Notes under the pieces: model-generated
Seen by the model: the letters and a program-made list of their open reading frames with translations, nothing else
Told to the model about the DNA's origin: nothing
Databases searched by the model: none
Position numbers and translations under genes: made by a program
Assembly (NCBI RefSeq): GCF_031180975.1
Contig: NZ_JAPSLI010000002.1
Location: 62,001-126,000 of the forward strand
DNA length: 64,000 bases
Source of the DNA: Microbacterium sp.
GTDB taxonomy: Bacteria > Actinomycetota > Actinomycetes > Actinomycetales > Microbacteriaceae
Direction of reading: 5' to 3'
Shown: one piece after another, positions 8,491-17,162 of the stretch
Position numbering within the stretch: position 1 is the first letter of the stretch
Layout: each line of letters opens with the position of its first letter

Positions 8491-9393
8491 ATGCGGTATC
8501 GCGACGCGGTGGCGGACTTCCTGGCGCACCTGGAGCAGGTGCGCCGGCTGTCACCCGCGACGGTTCGGGCCTACCGCTCGGACCTCAACGACCTGGGCGA
8601 GGTCGCGACGCACGCCGATGTCGCCGACATCGACCTGGAGACTCTCCGCGAATGGCTGTGGCGCGCCACGCAGCGCGGCGATGCCCGCTCCACCCTGGCC
8701 CGGAGGGCCGCCGCCGCACGATCGTTCTTCGGCTGGGCCAGGGAGACCGATCTGATCGCCGTCGACCCGAGCCTGCGACTCGTGGCGCCGAAACGGTCCA
8801 GGACACTGCCGGTCGTGGCGTCGCAGGACGGGGTGCGGTCGCTGCTCGACGAGCAGCGCGCCGTCGCGGCATCCGGCGACCCGATCGCTCTGCGCGACCA
8901 CGCCGCCCTCGAACTGCTGTACGGCGCCGGCATGCGCGTATCGGAGATGTGCGGGCTCGACCGCGACGACGTCGACCTGGACCGCCGGACGGCGCGAGTG
9001 CTCGGCAAGGGATCGAAGGAACGCGTCGTCCCCTTCGGGGCTCCCGCCGCGGATGCCGTCGGGGCCTACCTCACGCGCGGACGACCCGCACTGCAGGCAC
9101 GGGCGGAAACCGCGACGCCCGCGCTCCTGCTCGGGGCGCGCGGCGCGCGGATCGGGCCTCGCACGGTCTACGCCGTCGTCGCTCGCGTCCTCGGGCCCGT
9201 GGTCGGGGCGGACACCGTCGGCCCGCACGCGCTCCGGCACTCCGCCGCCACGCACCTGCTCGACGGCGGCGCCGACCTGCGCGCGGTGCAGGAGATCCTC
9301 GGCCACGCCAGTCTCGGCACGACCCAGATCTACACGCACGTCTCCTCGGAGCGACTCGTCTCCACCTACCGCCTCGCCCACCCCCGCGCCTGA
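8491..9393 (+). CDS. xerC: Tyrosine recombinase XerC
   Basis: A 300-residue site-specific recombinase that resolves chromosome dimers at dif together with XerD. SAM-like N-terminal domain ([20 protein letters not shown]) and a catalytic domain with Arg in [12 protein letters not shown], Lys in [41 protein letters not shown], the last containing the nucleophilic Tyr. Length and the position after dprA, away from any phage genes, favour housekeeping XerC over an integrase. Confidence 0.93.
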   Translation: MRYRDAVADFLAHLEQVRRLSPATVRAYRSDLNDLGEVATHADVADIDLETLREWLWRATQRGDARSTLARRAAAARSFFGWARETDLIAVDPSLRLVAPKRSRTLPVVASQDGVRSLLDEQRAVAASGDPIALRDHAALELLYGAGMRVSEMCGLDRDDVDLDRRTARVLGKGSKERVVPFGAPAADAVGAYLTRGRPALQARAETATPALLLGARGARIGPRTVYAVVARVLGPVVGADTVGPHALRHSAATHLLDGGADLRAVQEILGHASLGTTQIYTHVSSERLVSTYRLAHPRA

Positions 9394-9399
9394 CAACAT

Positions 9400-10032
9400 T
9401 CACCCCGCGCAGCAGGGGAGCAGCACGGCCCGCGGGATGTCGCCGAACAGGCCGCGGGGGTTGACGTAGTCCCCGTCGATCCGCACACCGACGTGCAGCG
9501 TGCCCGCGGCGGCGTGCCCACCGGTGGCGACCCGCCCGACCTCCTCACCCGCGGCGACCGCCTCGCCCGGTGACAGCTCCGAGGAGACCGGCTCCAGCGT
9601 CGTGACATACCCGCGGCCGTGCTCGATCGTGATCAGCGGACGGTCCACCACGACCCCGCGGAACGCCACGATGCCATCGGCCGGAGCCCGCACGGTGGCG
9701 CCCGCGGAGGCGGCGACATCCATGCCCCGGTGCCCGGGGCCGTAGTCGTGCGCCGGTGCGCGGAACGGCGAGATCACCGTGCGTGGACCGCCGACCGGCC
9801 ACGTCCACGGAAAGCCGGGCGCCGAGGATGCGCCGGAGTCCTCCTTGCCACTGGCGGCACCCTGCGGCGTGAGAGTCCCTGACGCGGCGAGCGGCGGCGG
9901 TGCCGCCGCGCCCACGGCATCCGACGATGCCGACCCGGCCAGCAACACGACCGCGCCGATCACCGCGCATGCCCGGAAGGCGCGCCGACGCGCGTCGGGC
10001 CGGCCACCAGCAGTCGCTGTGTTCCCGCTCAT
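9400..10032 (-). CDS. Secreted M23-family (LytM-like) peptidase
   Basis: A 210-residue exported protein. The start MSGNTATAGGRPDARRRAFR at 10032 is followed by a hydrophobic segment (ACAVIGAVVLLAGSASSDA), a plausible signal peptide. The M23 beta core follows: GHRGMDVAAS carries the first zinc His and Asp, and TLHVGVRIDGDYVNP the second H-x-H-like ligand, although only LHV is visible where many relatives have HxH. It would act on cell-wall peptides or serve as a scaffold. It is divergent from rpsB and convergent with xerC, seven bases apart. Confidence 0.88.
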   Translation of the reverse strand: MSGNTATAGGRPDARRRAFRACAVIGAVVLLAGSASSDAVGAAAPPPLAASGTLTPQGAASGKEDSGASSAPGFPWTWPVGGPRTVISPFRAPAHDYGPGHRGMDVAASAGATVRAPADGIVAFRGVVVDRPLITIEHGRGYVTTLEPVSSELSPGEAVAAGEEVGRVATGGHAAAGTLHVGVRIDGDYVNPRGLFGDIPRAVLLPCCAG

Positions 10033-10359
10033 CCGGCGACTCTCGCACGGTTCGGTCGGCGGGGTCGTCCGCTTTCCCGACAGTGGGGGAGAACCCGCGG
10101 AAAGACGTCGATGTGCAGAGCGAAACGCGCGCCCGCGTGCGCCGCGCAGGCGTGTGTGCGCCGACGGCCATCCTGTATGCTGGACGAGCACCTCTCTTCG
10201 AGGTGACTACGCGTGCCCACAGCGACTTCGGTCGTGGCATCCACTCCCACAGGTCCCTCTCCGCAGGGCGGGTGTGCGCCGGGCGCCAGGATCGGCCGTC
10301 CATCCGGACGACGATGACAAACCTCAACGGCGCGTGAGCGCCAGAACAAGGAGACGACC
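10033..10359. promoter_or_regulatory. Divergent intergenic region with rpsB promoter and long leader
   Basis: The 327-bp gap separates the M23 peptidase from rpsB. TATGCT at 10176-10181 is a good -10, with a weak TGTGTG 17 bases upstream. The predicted leader of about 170 bases contains a hairpin, CACCTC-TCTTC-GAGGTG (10189-10205), immediately after the start site. Such a long leader before rpsB-tsf suggests S2 autoregulation, but I cannot match it to a defined motif. On the minus side a GAGAGT box (10039-10044) lies six bases before the peptidase ATG. Confidence 0.55.
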
Positions 10360-11226
10360 ATGGCTGTGGTCACCATCCGCCAGCTGCTCGACAGCGGCGT
10401 GCACTTCGGACACCAGACCCGTCGGTGGAACCCGAAGGTCAAGCGCTTCATCCTCACCGAGCGCAGCGGCATCCACATCATCGACCTTCAGCAGTCGCTG
10501 GCCTACATCGACCGCGCCTACGACTTCGTGAAGGAGACCGTCGCACGCGGCGGCACCATCCTCTTCGTCGGCACCAAGAAGCAGGCGCAGGAGATCCTCG
10601 CCGAGCAGGCTGCGCGCGTGGGCCAGCCCTACGTGAACCAGCGCTGGCTGGGCGGTCTGCTGACCAACTTCTCGACCGTGTCGAAGCGCCTCGCTCGCAT
10701 GAAGGAGCTCGAGGAGCTCAACTACGACGACCCGGCCGCCTCGGGCTTCACCAAGAAGGAGCTGCTGCTCAAGAAGCGCGAGCTCGACAAGCTGCACAAG
10801 TCGCTGGGCGGCATCCGCAACCTGTCGAAGACCCCGTCGGCCCTGTGGGTCGTCGACGCCAAGCGCGAGCACCTCGCCATCGACGAGGCGAAGAAGCTCG
10901 GCATTCCGGTGATCGGCATCCTCGACACCAACGCCGACCCGGACGACTTCCAGTACCCGATCCCCGGCAACGACGACGCCATCCGCTCCGTCTCGCTGCT
11001 GACCCGCATCATCGCGGATGCCGCGGCCGAGGGCCTGCAGCAGAAGCACAACCCCGAGGCCGGCGACGCCGAGCCGCTGGCCGAGTGGGAGCGCGAGCTC
11101 CTCGAGGGCGGCGCCGAGGCGCCGGCTGCTGAGGCACCGGCCGCCGAGGAGGCTCCGGCAGCCGATGAGGCTCCGGCAGCCGATGAGGCTCCCGCGGAGG
11201 CTCCGGCCGAGGCCGACGCCAAGTAA
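10360..11226 (+). CDS. rpsB: 30S ribosomal protein S2
   Basis: A 288-residue S2. Conserved blocks include [49 protein letters not shown] and [18 protein letters not shown] 10360 has AAGGAG nine bases upstream. After about residue 250 comes an actinobacterial-type Ala/Glu/Pro tail made of imperfect EAPAAD repeats, encoded by 18-bp tandem units. It heads the rpsB-tsf operon. Confidence 0.98.
   Translation: MAVVTIRQLLDSGVHFGHQTRRWNPKVKRFILTERSGIHIIDLQQSLAYIDRAYDFVKETVARGGTILFVGTKKQAQEILAEQAARVGQPYVNQRWLGGLLTNFSTVSKRLARMKELEELNYDDPAASGFTKKELLLKKRELDKLHKSLGGIRNLSKTPSALWVVDAKREHLAIDEAKKLGIPVIGILDTNADPDDFQYPIPGNDDAIRSVSLLTRIIADAAAEGLQQKHNPEAGDAEPLAEWERELLEGGAEAPAAEAPAAEEAPAADEAPAADEAPAEAPAEADAK
11146..11199 (+). 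repeat. 18-bp tandem repeats encoding the S2 tail
   Basis: Three consecutive 18-bp units start at 11146, 11164 and 11182 (second unit GATGAGGCTCCGGCAGCC). They keep frame and encode E/D-E-A-P-A-A/E, so copy-number change would lengthen or shorten the tail without a frameshift. Confidence 0.75.
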
Positions 11227-11271
11227 GCCCCCCGCACACACGCACAGACACGAAGCAAGGAGCCACCACAC

Positions 11272-12099
11272 ATGGCCAACTTCACCATCGCCGACATCAA
11301 GGCGCTGCGTGAGCAGCTCGGCACCGGAATGGTCGACACGAAGAAGGCGCTCGAGGAGGCCGACGGAGACGTCGCCAAGGCCACCGAGATCCTCCGTCTG
11401 AAGGGTGCGAAGGGCAACGCGAAGCGTGCCGACCGCTCCACCAGCGAGGGCCTGGTCGTCGCGCGCGAGCAGGACGGCGCCGTGACGCTGATCGAGCTCG
11501 CCTGCGAGACCGACTTCGTCGCCAAGAACGAGCGCTTCATCTCCCTGGCTGAGAAGGTCGCCGACGCTGTCGCAGCGGTCGGCGCCGACTCGGTCGAGGC
11601 TGCGCTGGCCGCTCCGGCCGGCGAGCAGACCGTCGAGCAGCTGATCTCGGACGAAGCCGCGATCATCGGCGAGAAGGTCGAGCTCCGCCGCGTCCGCACC
11701 GTCAAGGGCGAGGGCCTCTCGGTCTACCTGCACCGCACCAGCAAGGACCTGCCGCCGCAGATCGGCGTCGTCGTCGCCTACACGGGTGACGACGCCGAGA
11801 CCGCGCGCAGCATCGCGCAGCACATCTCGTTCGCGAACCCGTCCTACCTCTCCCGCGAGGACGTCCCCGCGGACGAGGTGGAGAAGGAGCGCGAGATCGT
11901 CACCGAGATCTCCCGCAACGAGGGCAAGCCCGAGGCCGCCCTGCCGAAGATCGTCGAGGGCCGTGTGTCCGCGTTCTTCAAGCAGGTCGCCCTGCTGGAG
12001 CAGGACTACGCGAAGGACAACAAGCTGTCCGTGGCGCAGGTCGCGAAGGACGCCGGCATCACGGTGACCGACTTCGCGCGCTTCAAGGTCGGCGCGTAA
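11272..12099 (+). CDS. tsf: Elongation factor Ts
   Basis: A 275-residue nucleotide-exchange factor for EF-Tu. The UBA-like N-terminus is clear ([38 protein letters not shown]), followed by [12 protein letters not shown], a hallmark of EF-Ts, and [19 protein letters not shown] 11272 follows AAGGAG. It is 45 bases after rpsB and followed by a strong terminator, so rpsB-tsf is a two-gene unit. Confidence 0.98.
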   Translation: MANFTIADIKALREQLGTGMVDTKKALEEADGDVAKATEILRLKGAKGNAKRADRSTSEGLVVAREQDGAVTLIELACETDFVAKNERFISLAEKVADAVAAVGADSVEAALAAPAGEQTVEQLISDEAAIIGEKVELRRVRTVKGEGLSVYLHRTSKDLPPQIGVVVAYTGDDAETARSIAQHISFANPSYLSREDVPADEVEKEREIVTEISRNEGKPEAALPKIVEGRVSAFFKQVALLEQDYAKDNKLSVAQVAKDAGITVTDFARFKVGA

Positions 12100-12108
12100 C
12101 GACAACGA

Positions 12109-12145
12109 GGGGGTTCGGATCGTCAGATCCGGACCCCCTTCTTCG
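12109..12145 (+). terminator. Rho-independent terminator after tsf
   Basis: 13-bp stem (12109-12121 with 12126-12138, one G-T wobble) with loop GTCA, followed by TTCTTC. Confidence 0.85.
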
Positions 12146-12159
12146 TGCCCAGAAGGCAC

Positions 12160-12165
12160 TATCTT
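12160..12165 (+). promoter_or_regulatory. -10 box TATCTT for pyrH
   Basis: Predicted start near 12172, giving a 19-base leader that carries the GAGAGG ribosome site. Confidence 0.45.
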
Positions 12166-12190
12166 GAATCGGGACGAGAGGACATCATCC

Positions 12191-12907
12191 ATGACCGCAC
12201 GCACCGGACGCCGCCGCGTCCTGCTCAAGCTCTCCGGAGAAGCATTCGGGGCAGGACAGCTGGGGGTCAACCCCGACGTGGTGAGCCAGATCGCGCGCGA
12301 CATCGCCGCTGCGGTCGATCGTGTTGAGATCGCCGTGGTCGTCGGCGGGGGGAACTTCTTCCGCGGTGCGGAGCTCAGCCAGCGCGGTATGGACCGTGGA
12401 CGCGCCGACTACATGGGCATGCTCGGTACGGTGATGAACGCCCTCGCCCTGCAGGACTTCCTCGAGCAGGCAGGCGCCGCCACCCGTGTGCAGTCCGCCA
12501 TTTCGATGACGCAGGTCGCCGAGCCGTACATCCCGCTGCGCGCGGAGCGGCACATGGAGAAGGGTCGCGTCGTCATCTTCGGCGCCGGCGCCGGTCTGCC
12601 GTACTTCTCCACCGACACCGTCGCCGCTCAGCGCGCACTCGAGATCGGTGCGCAGGAGGTGCTCGTCGCGAAGAACGGCGTCGACGCGATCTACACCGCC
12701 GACCCGAACAAGGACGCCACCGCCGAGCGCATCGAGCGGGTCACCTACCGGGACGCCCTGCAGCAGGGGCTGCGGGTCGTCGACTCGACCGCGTTCAGCC
12801 TGTGCATGGACAACAACATGGATATGCGCGTGTTCGGCATGGAGCCCGCGGGCAACGTCACCCGTGCCCTGCTCGGCGAGCAGATCGGCACCCTCGTCAC
12901 CGCCTGA
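12191..12907 (+). CDS. pyrH: UMP kinase
   Basis: A 238-residue hexameric amino-acid-kinase-fold enzyme that phosphorylates UMP. Motifs: [57 protein letters not shown] and [18 protein letters not shown] 12191 ([10 protein letters not shown]) is preferred over TTG 12164 because GAGAGG precedes it and the conserved [12 protein letters not shown] then lies at the usual distance. Followed by frr and cdsA, the classic rpsB-tsf-pyrH-frr-cdsA order. Confidence 0.97.
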   Translation: MTARTGRRRVLLKLSGEAFGAGQLGVNPDVVSQIARDIAAAVDRVEIAVVVGGGNFFRGAELSQRGMDRGRADYMGMLGTVMNALALQDFLEQAGAATRVQSAISMTQVAEPYIPLRAERHMEKGRVVIFGAGAGLPYFSTDTVAAQRALEIGAQEVLVAKNGVDAIYTADPNKDATAERIERVTYRDALQQGLRVVDSTAFSLCMDNNMDMRVFGMEPAGNVTRALLGEQIGTLVTA

Positions 12908-12945
12908 CCGGCCCTGTGTGCGCGGGTCCCGGCCAGGGCCCCGGA

Positions 12946-12951
12946 TAGAAT
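12946..12951 (+). promoter_or_regulatory. -10 box TAGAAT for frr
   Basis: Close to the -10 consensus. Start predicted near 12958, leaving a 24-base leader with AAGGAG. It suggests frr-cdsA can be expressed separately from pyrH. Confidence 0.5.
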
Positions 12952-12981
12952 TGCTGGAAACCCACGACGTAAGGAGACCCC

Positions 12982-13536
12982 GTGATCGCGGATGTCCTCG
13001 CAGAAACCACCGCACGCATGTCGCGCGCGGTCGAAGCCGCCAAGGAGGACTTCGCCACGGTCCGCACCGGGCGCGCCAACCCGCAGATGTTCCAGAAGCT
13101 GCTCGTGGACTACTACGGCACGCCCACCCCGCTCGCTCAGCTCGCCTCCCTCGCGAACCCCGAGGCGCGCACGCTCGTGGTGACCCCCTACGACAAGTCT
13201 GCGCTGAAGGCCATCGAGCAGGCGATCCGCGACATGCCGAACCTCGGGGCGAACCCGAGCAACGACGGCAACATCATCCGGGTCACCATGCCCGAGCTCA
13301 CCCAGGAGCGCCGCAAGGAGTACGTCAAGCTGGTGCGCTCCAAGGGTGAGGACGCCAAGGTGCACGTCCGCGGCATCCGTCGCAAGGCGAAGGACGAGCT
13401 GGACGCGCTCAAGGCGGACATCGGCGAGGACGAGATCGCGCGCGGCGAGAAGGAGCTCGACGCTCTGACCCGCCAGCACGTCGACCTCATCGACGAAGCG
13501 CTCAAGCGCAAAGAGGCTGAGCTCCTCGAGGTCTGA
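12982..13536 (+). CDS. frr: Ribosome recycling factor
   Basis: A 184-residue, three-helix-bundle tRNA mimic that splits post-termination ribosomes with EF-G. Motifs: [40 protein letters not shown] and [23 protein letters not shown] 12982 is preceded by AAGGAG. It ends four bases before cdsA. Confidence 0.98.
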   Translation: MIADVLAETTARMSRAVEAAKEDFATVRTGRANPQMFQKLLVDYYGTPTPLAQLASLANPEARTLVVTPYDKSALKAIEQAIRDMPNLGANPSNDGNIIRVTMPELTQERRKEYVKLVRSKGEDAKVHVRGIRRKAKDELDALKADIGEDEIARGEKELDALTRQHVDLIDEALKRKEAELLEV

Positions 13537-13540
13537 CACG

Positions 13541-14830
13541 ATGCCTCGCGATACCGGTGACGAGGATCGACCGCCGCTGCGCCCCCATCTCCAGGACGGC
13601 GACGCCGCGTCGGCCGCCGACCGCGCCGAGCCCGATCCGCACGACGAGACCACCCCGGTCCGGGGTGTACCGGTCGTCGGCCCGCCGTCGGAGGCACCGG
13701 CCTCCGGCAAGCCGCTGACCGACGACGCGTTCCCCGCGTTCGACGAGTCGGTGGTTCCTCCGCGCCCGCCGCTTCCGTCGCCGGCGCCGCTTCCCCCGCA
13801 GGTCGGCGCGTCCGACCGGGGCCGCCGCCCCGGAGATCCGCTGGACACCGCGGACCACGGCGCGATCCGCGACCAGTGGCGCGCGGCGCGGGACGAGCTC
13901 GGCAGCCAGGTCGCCCACGCCCGCGGCGAGTTCGAGCACCGGGTCTCGCACGCCAAGGACCACTTCGAGCAGGCCAACGAACGCATCAAGCAGCGCACGG
14001 GTCGCGACCTGATCGTTGCCACCCTCATCGGTGTGGTGTTCGGGGGCGTGCTGCTCGCCTCCCTGTTGTTCTTCAAGTGGCTGTTCGTGCCGATCGCCGT
14101 CGCCGCCGCCCTGCTCGGCGTGTACGAGCTCGGCCGCGCCTTGCGAAGCGGTGGACGCCGCGTCGACACCGCGCCGCAGCTGGTCGCCGGCGGTCTGCTC
14201 GCCCTCTCCGGATACTTCGCGGAGATGTGGCTGTCGTGGGTCATGCTGATCGCGGCGGTGGCCTTCGTGAGCGTGTGGCGCATGGTCGCGCAGATGATCG
14301 CGCAGGACGGGCGCACGTACGGCGACGTGCTGGCGGACGTCGTCGTCGGCGGATTCATGCAGGTGTACGTGCCGTTCCTGGCATCCCTCGCGCTCGTGCT
14401 GCTCAGCCGCGAGGACGGCGAGTGGTGGGTGCTGTCGTTCATCGTCGTCGCCGTCGCAGCAGACACCTGTGCGTACGCCGCCGGGCTCGCTTTCGGCAAG
14501 CACCCCATGGCGCCGCGCATCAGCCCCAAGAAGACGTGGGAGGGCTTCGTCGGCGCCGTGGCCGGATCGCTCGCGGCCGGCGCGCTCCTGGCAGCCTTCC
14601 TGCTCGGCCTGCCGTGGTGGTGCGGGCTCATCCTCGGCGCGGCGGTGCTCGCGTCGGCCACGCTGGGCGACCTGGGGGAGTCCATGCTCAAGCGCGACCT
14701 CGGCATCAAGGACATGAGCTCGTGGCTGCCGGGGCACGGCGGTCTCCTGGACCGGCTCGACAGCATCCTGCCCTCCACGGTGCCGGCGCTGGCGCTGTCG
14801 TTCCTGCTCGCTCCCTGGATGGTGTCGTGA
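13541..14830 (+). CDS. cdsA: Phosphatidate cytidylyltransferase with long soluble N-terminus
   Basis: A 429-residue integral membrane enzyme that makes CDP-diacylglycerol from CTP and phosphatidate. The C-terminal signature is intact: LGDLGESMLKRDLGIKDMSS followed by WLPGHGGLLDRLDS. About eight membrane segments begin near residue 155. The first 150 residues are unusual: an acidic, Pro-rich stretch to about 100, then a charged helical region (GAIRDQWRAARDELGSQVAH...) up to the first membrane segment. It overlaps the next gene by one base (TGATG). Confidence 0.95.
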   Translation: MPRDTGDEDRPPLRPHLQDGDAASAADRAEPDPHDETTPVRGVPVVGPPSEAPASGKPLTDDAFPAFDESVVPPRPPLPSPAPLPPQVGASDRGRRPGDPLDTADHGAIRDQWRAARDELGSQVAHARGEFEHRVSHAKDHFEQANERIKQRTGRDLIVATLIGVVFGGVLLASLLFFKWLFVPIAVAAALLGVYELGRALRSGGRRVDTAPQLVAGGLLALSGYFAEMWLSWVMLIAAVAFVSVWRMVAQMIAQDGRTYGDVLADVVVGGFMQVYVPFLASLALVLLSREDGEWWVLSFIVVAVAADTCAYAAGLAFGKHPMAPRISPKKTWEGFVGAVAGSLAAGALLAAFLLGLPWWCGLILGAAVLASATLGDLGESMLKRDLGIKDMSSWLPGHGGLLDRLDSILPSTVPALALSFLLAPWMVS

Positions 14831-15411
14831 TGCCCGAATCAGACGTCCGCGCCGGCGCGGAGGACGAGCGTCCCCCCGCGTTCCCTCTCGTCACCGGACG
14901 TGAGAAGGGCTATCACCGGGTCGCGGTGGACACCTTCCTGGAGTCCGCCCGAGCCGCCTTCGAGGACGACCGCGACGACTTCGCAGCCGAGGACGTGCGC
15001 GTGGCATCGTTCCCGTTGGTGCGCAACGGATACTCGATCCCCGAGGTCGACGCTGCGCTCGGGCGGGTGGAGGATGCGTTCGCCGCGCGAGCCAGGGAAC
15101 GCGCCGTGCGGTCGCTGGGCGTGGAGAAGTGGGTGGCCCAGGCGCGCGCGGAGGCGCAGGTGATCCTCGATCACCTGGCCCGGGAGCCGCATCATCGGTT
15201 CGCGCGGACCGGCATCCTCACCTTCGGCTATCGCATCGACGAGGTCGATCACGTCGCCGATCGCATCGCCGCCTACCTGCGGGACGGCGCTCCGCTCACC
15301 GTGGAGCAGGTGCGCTCCGCCGCCTTCCGCATGCAGCGCGGCGGGTATCGCGAGGAGCAGGTGGATGCCCTCCTGGACGCGACCGTCGAGGTCATGCTGG
15401 CCGTCCGTTGA
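14830..15411 (+). CDS. DivIVA-repeat protein
   Basis: A 193-residue protein with four copies of the short DivIVA-type motif FxxxxxGYxxxxVDxxL: FPLVTGREKGYHRVAVDTFL, FPLVRNGYSIPEVDAAL, ILTFGYRIDEVDHVADRI and FRMQRGGYREEQVDALLD. This matches the actinobacterial DivIVA-domain repeat family. A true DivIVA/Wag31 has one such motif followed by a long coiled coil; this protein does not. Overlap with cdsA implies coupled translation, hinting at a role linking membrane synthesis and polar growth, but function is unproven. Confidence 0.85.
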   Translation: MPESDVRAGAEDERPPAFPLVTGREKGYHRVAVDTFLESARAAFEDDRDDFAAEDVRVASFPLVRNGYSIPEVDAALGRVEDAFAARARERAVRSLGVEKWVAQARAEAQVILDHLAREPHHRFARTGILTFGYRIDEVDHVADRIAAYLRDGAPLTVEQVRSAAFRMQRGGYREEQVDALLDATVEVMLAVR

Positions 15412-15465
15412 GCGTCGCGCGCCGTCACGACGGCGGTTCTCATGGAGGATTCAGCCGCTTCTGCG

Positions 15466-15471
15466 TAAACT
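15466..15471 (+). promoter_or_regulatory. -10 box TAAACT before the transglycosylase-like gene
   Basis: Ten bases before the GTG at 15482, so the transcript would have at most a few leader bases. Confidence 0.4.
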
Positions 15472-15481
15472 GGGGGCCATC

Positions 15482-16150
15482 GTGACTCCCGATAACGAAT
15501 TGATCTCAGCCGCCCGCGGTGCCGCACCCTCGGCACCCAAGGGTCCGAAGCCGGCACGTCGGCGCGTCAGCGCGATCGTGGCGGGCTTCGCCGTCGTCGG
15601 CTTCTCGGCGGCCCTGATCGCCCCCACTGGTGTCGCCATCGCGGAGGCGCCGGCGGAAGACGCGCCGGTCACGGCGTACTCTCTCGCGGCCGAGGACACC
15701 CAGGATCTCACCGTGACGGTCGAAGGCGGCTCCATGGAGCCCGTCGCCCGCGCCGGATTCGAGGTCTACGTCAAGCCGAAGCCTAAGCCCAAGCCGAAGC
15801 CCGCTCCGGTCGCGACCACGACGTCGAAGTCGTCGGGATCCTCGGCCCCGGCACGCCCGCGCTACAGCGGCGGCGGGTCCAAAGAGGACTGGATGGCGGC
15901 GGCCGGCATCGCGCAGAGCGACTGGGCCTATGTCGACTACATCGTCTCCAAGGAGAGCGGCTGGAACCCGAACGCGACCAATCCGTCGTCGGGTGCCTGC
16001 GGTCTGGTGCAGGCGCTGCCGTGCAGCAAGGTGCCCGGTAACGGATACAACCCGGTCGACAACCTCCGTTGGGGCAACGGGTACGCCGTGGGACGCTACG
16101 GAAGCTGGGCCGGAGCGTACTCGTTCTGGACGCGCAACCACTGGTGGTAA
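15482..16150 (+). CDS. Secreted transglycosylase-like (SLT-type) protein
   Basis: A 222-residue exported protein. After a basic N-region (KGPKPARRR) comes a hydrophobic signal segment VSAIVAGFAVVGFSAALIAP. A KPKPKPKPKPAP linker and a Ser/Thr stretch precede the C-terminal lysozyme-like domain, with a likely catalytic Glu in YIVSKESGWNPNATNPSSGA and the fold end GSWAGAYSFWTRNHWW. It probably cleaves peptidoglycan glycan strands. GTG 15482 is chosen from the -10 position and signal-peptide layout; the frame continues upstream. Confidence 0.85.
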   Translation: MTPDNELISAARGAAPSAPKGPKPARRRVSAIVAGFAVVGFSAALIAPTGVAIAEAPAEDAPVTAYSLAAEDTQDLTVTVEGGSMEPVARAGFEVYVKPKPKPKPKPAPVATTTSKSSGSSAPARPRYSGGGSKEDWMAAAGIAQSDWAYVDYIVSKESGWNPNATNPSSGACGLVQALPCSKVPGNGYNPVDNLRWGNGYAVGRYGSWAGAYSFWTRNHWW

Positions 16151-16159
16151 CCCGCCGTC

Positions 16160-16447
16160 ATGCCGCGTTCACGCCGACGACGACCTGAGCCAGCCCGCGA
16201 CGAGGACTCCTTCGAGCGCCTGCTGGCCGGATGGAAGCGCTCCGAGACCAAGCGCGGACACGAGTGGACCGTGCAACCCGTCTCCGGTGCGCAGGCGATC
16301 AAGGACTACGTGTGCCCTGGGTGCGGCCGTTCCATCGAGGCGGGCACCGCGCATCTGGTCGCCTGGCGCGCCGACGGCGTGCTCGGAGAAGCAGCCGATC
16401 TGGCGGCCCGCCGGCATTGGCACACCCACTGTTGGAGGATCGCATGA
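16160..16447 (+). CDS. Small zinc-ribbon-like protein of unknown function
   Basis: A 95-residue basic protein starting MPRSRRRRPEPARDEDSFER. It has one putative metal site, VCPGCGRSI plus HWHTHCW near the C-terminus, consistent with a Cys3-His zinc ribbon resembling an HNH-type scaffold, but no HNH catalytic pattern is complete. It begins nine bases after the transglycosylase-like gene and overlaps the hydrolase by four bases (ATGA). Function unknown. Confidence 0.75.
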   Translation: MPRSRRRRPEPARDEDSFERLLAGWKRSETKRGHEWTVQPVSGAQAIKDYVCPGCGRSIEAGTAHLVAWRADGVLGEAADLAARRHWHTHCWRIA

Positions 16448-17160
16448 CGTACGAGATCCGAGGCCCGGTGGAGCTGCCGGCGTTGCGCGAGGACATCGAG
16501 CTGGACACCGCCGATGGACTCACGCTCGTCGGCGAGCTCGCCCTGCCCGAGTCGGGCCGTCCCGTCGCGACACTCGTCACGCTGCATCCGCTGCCGACGG
16601 CGGGCGGGTTCATGGACTCGCACATCATCCGCAAGGCGGCAGCTCGGCTGCCCGCGCAGGCGAAGCTCGCCGTCCTGCGCTTCAACACCCGCGGCACCAG
16701 TTCGCCGCGCGGCACGAGCGAAGGATCCTTCGACGGCGGCGAGGCCGAGCAGTTCGACGTGGCCGCCGCGATGGACTTCGTGCGGGCGCGCGGGCTGCCG
16801 CACCCCTGGCTGGTCGGCTGGTCGTTCGGAACGGAGTTGGCGCTGAAGTACGGGCGCGACCATGACGTCGAGGGCGTCATCCTGCTCTCGCCCCCGCTAC
16901 ACAGGGCCACCCCGAGCGAAGTGGCGGCCTGGGCGGACGACCCCCGCGAGATGGTCGTGCTGGTGCCGGAGTTCGACGACTACCTTCGTCCCGACGAGGC
17001 CCGCAAGCGGTTCGCCTCGGTGCCGCACGCGCGGCTCATCGCCGTGGACGGCGGGAAGCACCTATGGGTGGGCGAGAACCAGACCAGGCGCGTCCTCACC
17101 GAGATCGTGGCCGCCGTCAACCCGGACGCACTGCCGCTGGCCACGCACTGGGCCGACTGA
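16444..17160 (+). CDS. Alpha/beta-hydrolase family protein
   Basis: A 238-residue hydrolase-fold protein. HPLPTAGGFMDSHIIRKAA and LRFNTRGTSSPRG match the oxyanion region of the dienelactone-hydrolase/peptidase-like group. The nucleophile elbow is GWSFGTELAL, where Ser sits in G-x-S-x-G; the final His is probably in VDGGKHLWVGE. The start MTYEIRGPVELPAL at 16444 overlaps the zinc-ribbon stop. The substrate is unknown. It is convergent with the AI-2E-type permease, two bases apart. Confidence 0.85.
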   Translation: MTYEIRGPVELPALREDIELDTADGLTLVGELALPESGRPVATLVTLHPLPTAGGFMDSHIIRKAAARLPAQAKLAVLRFNTRGTSSPRGTSEGSFDGGEAEQFDVAAAMDFVRARGLPHPWLVGWSFGTELALKYGRDHDVEGVILLSPPLHRATPSEVAAWADDPREMVVLVPEFDDYLRPDEARKRFASVPHARLIAVDGGKHLWVGENQTRRVLTEIVAAVNPDALPLATHWAD

Positions 17161-17162
17161 GT

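Noticed and set aside
8491..9393. Tyrosine recombinase as a sign of a prophage or island
   Set aside because: It follows dprA, has XerC length and motifs, and no phage genes, att repeats or composition change are nearby.
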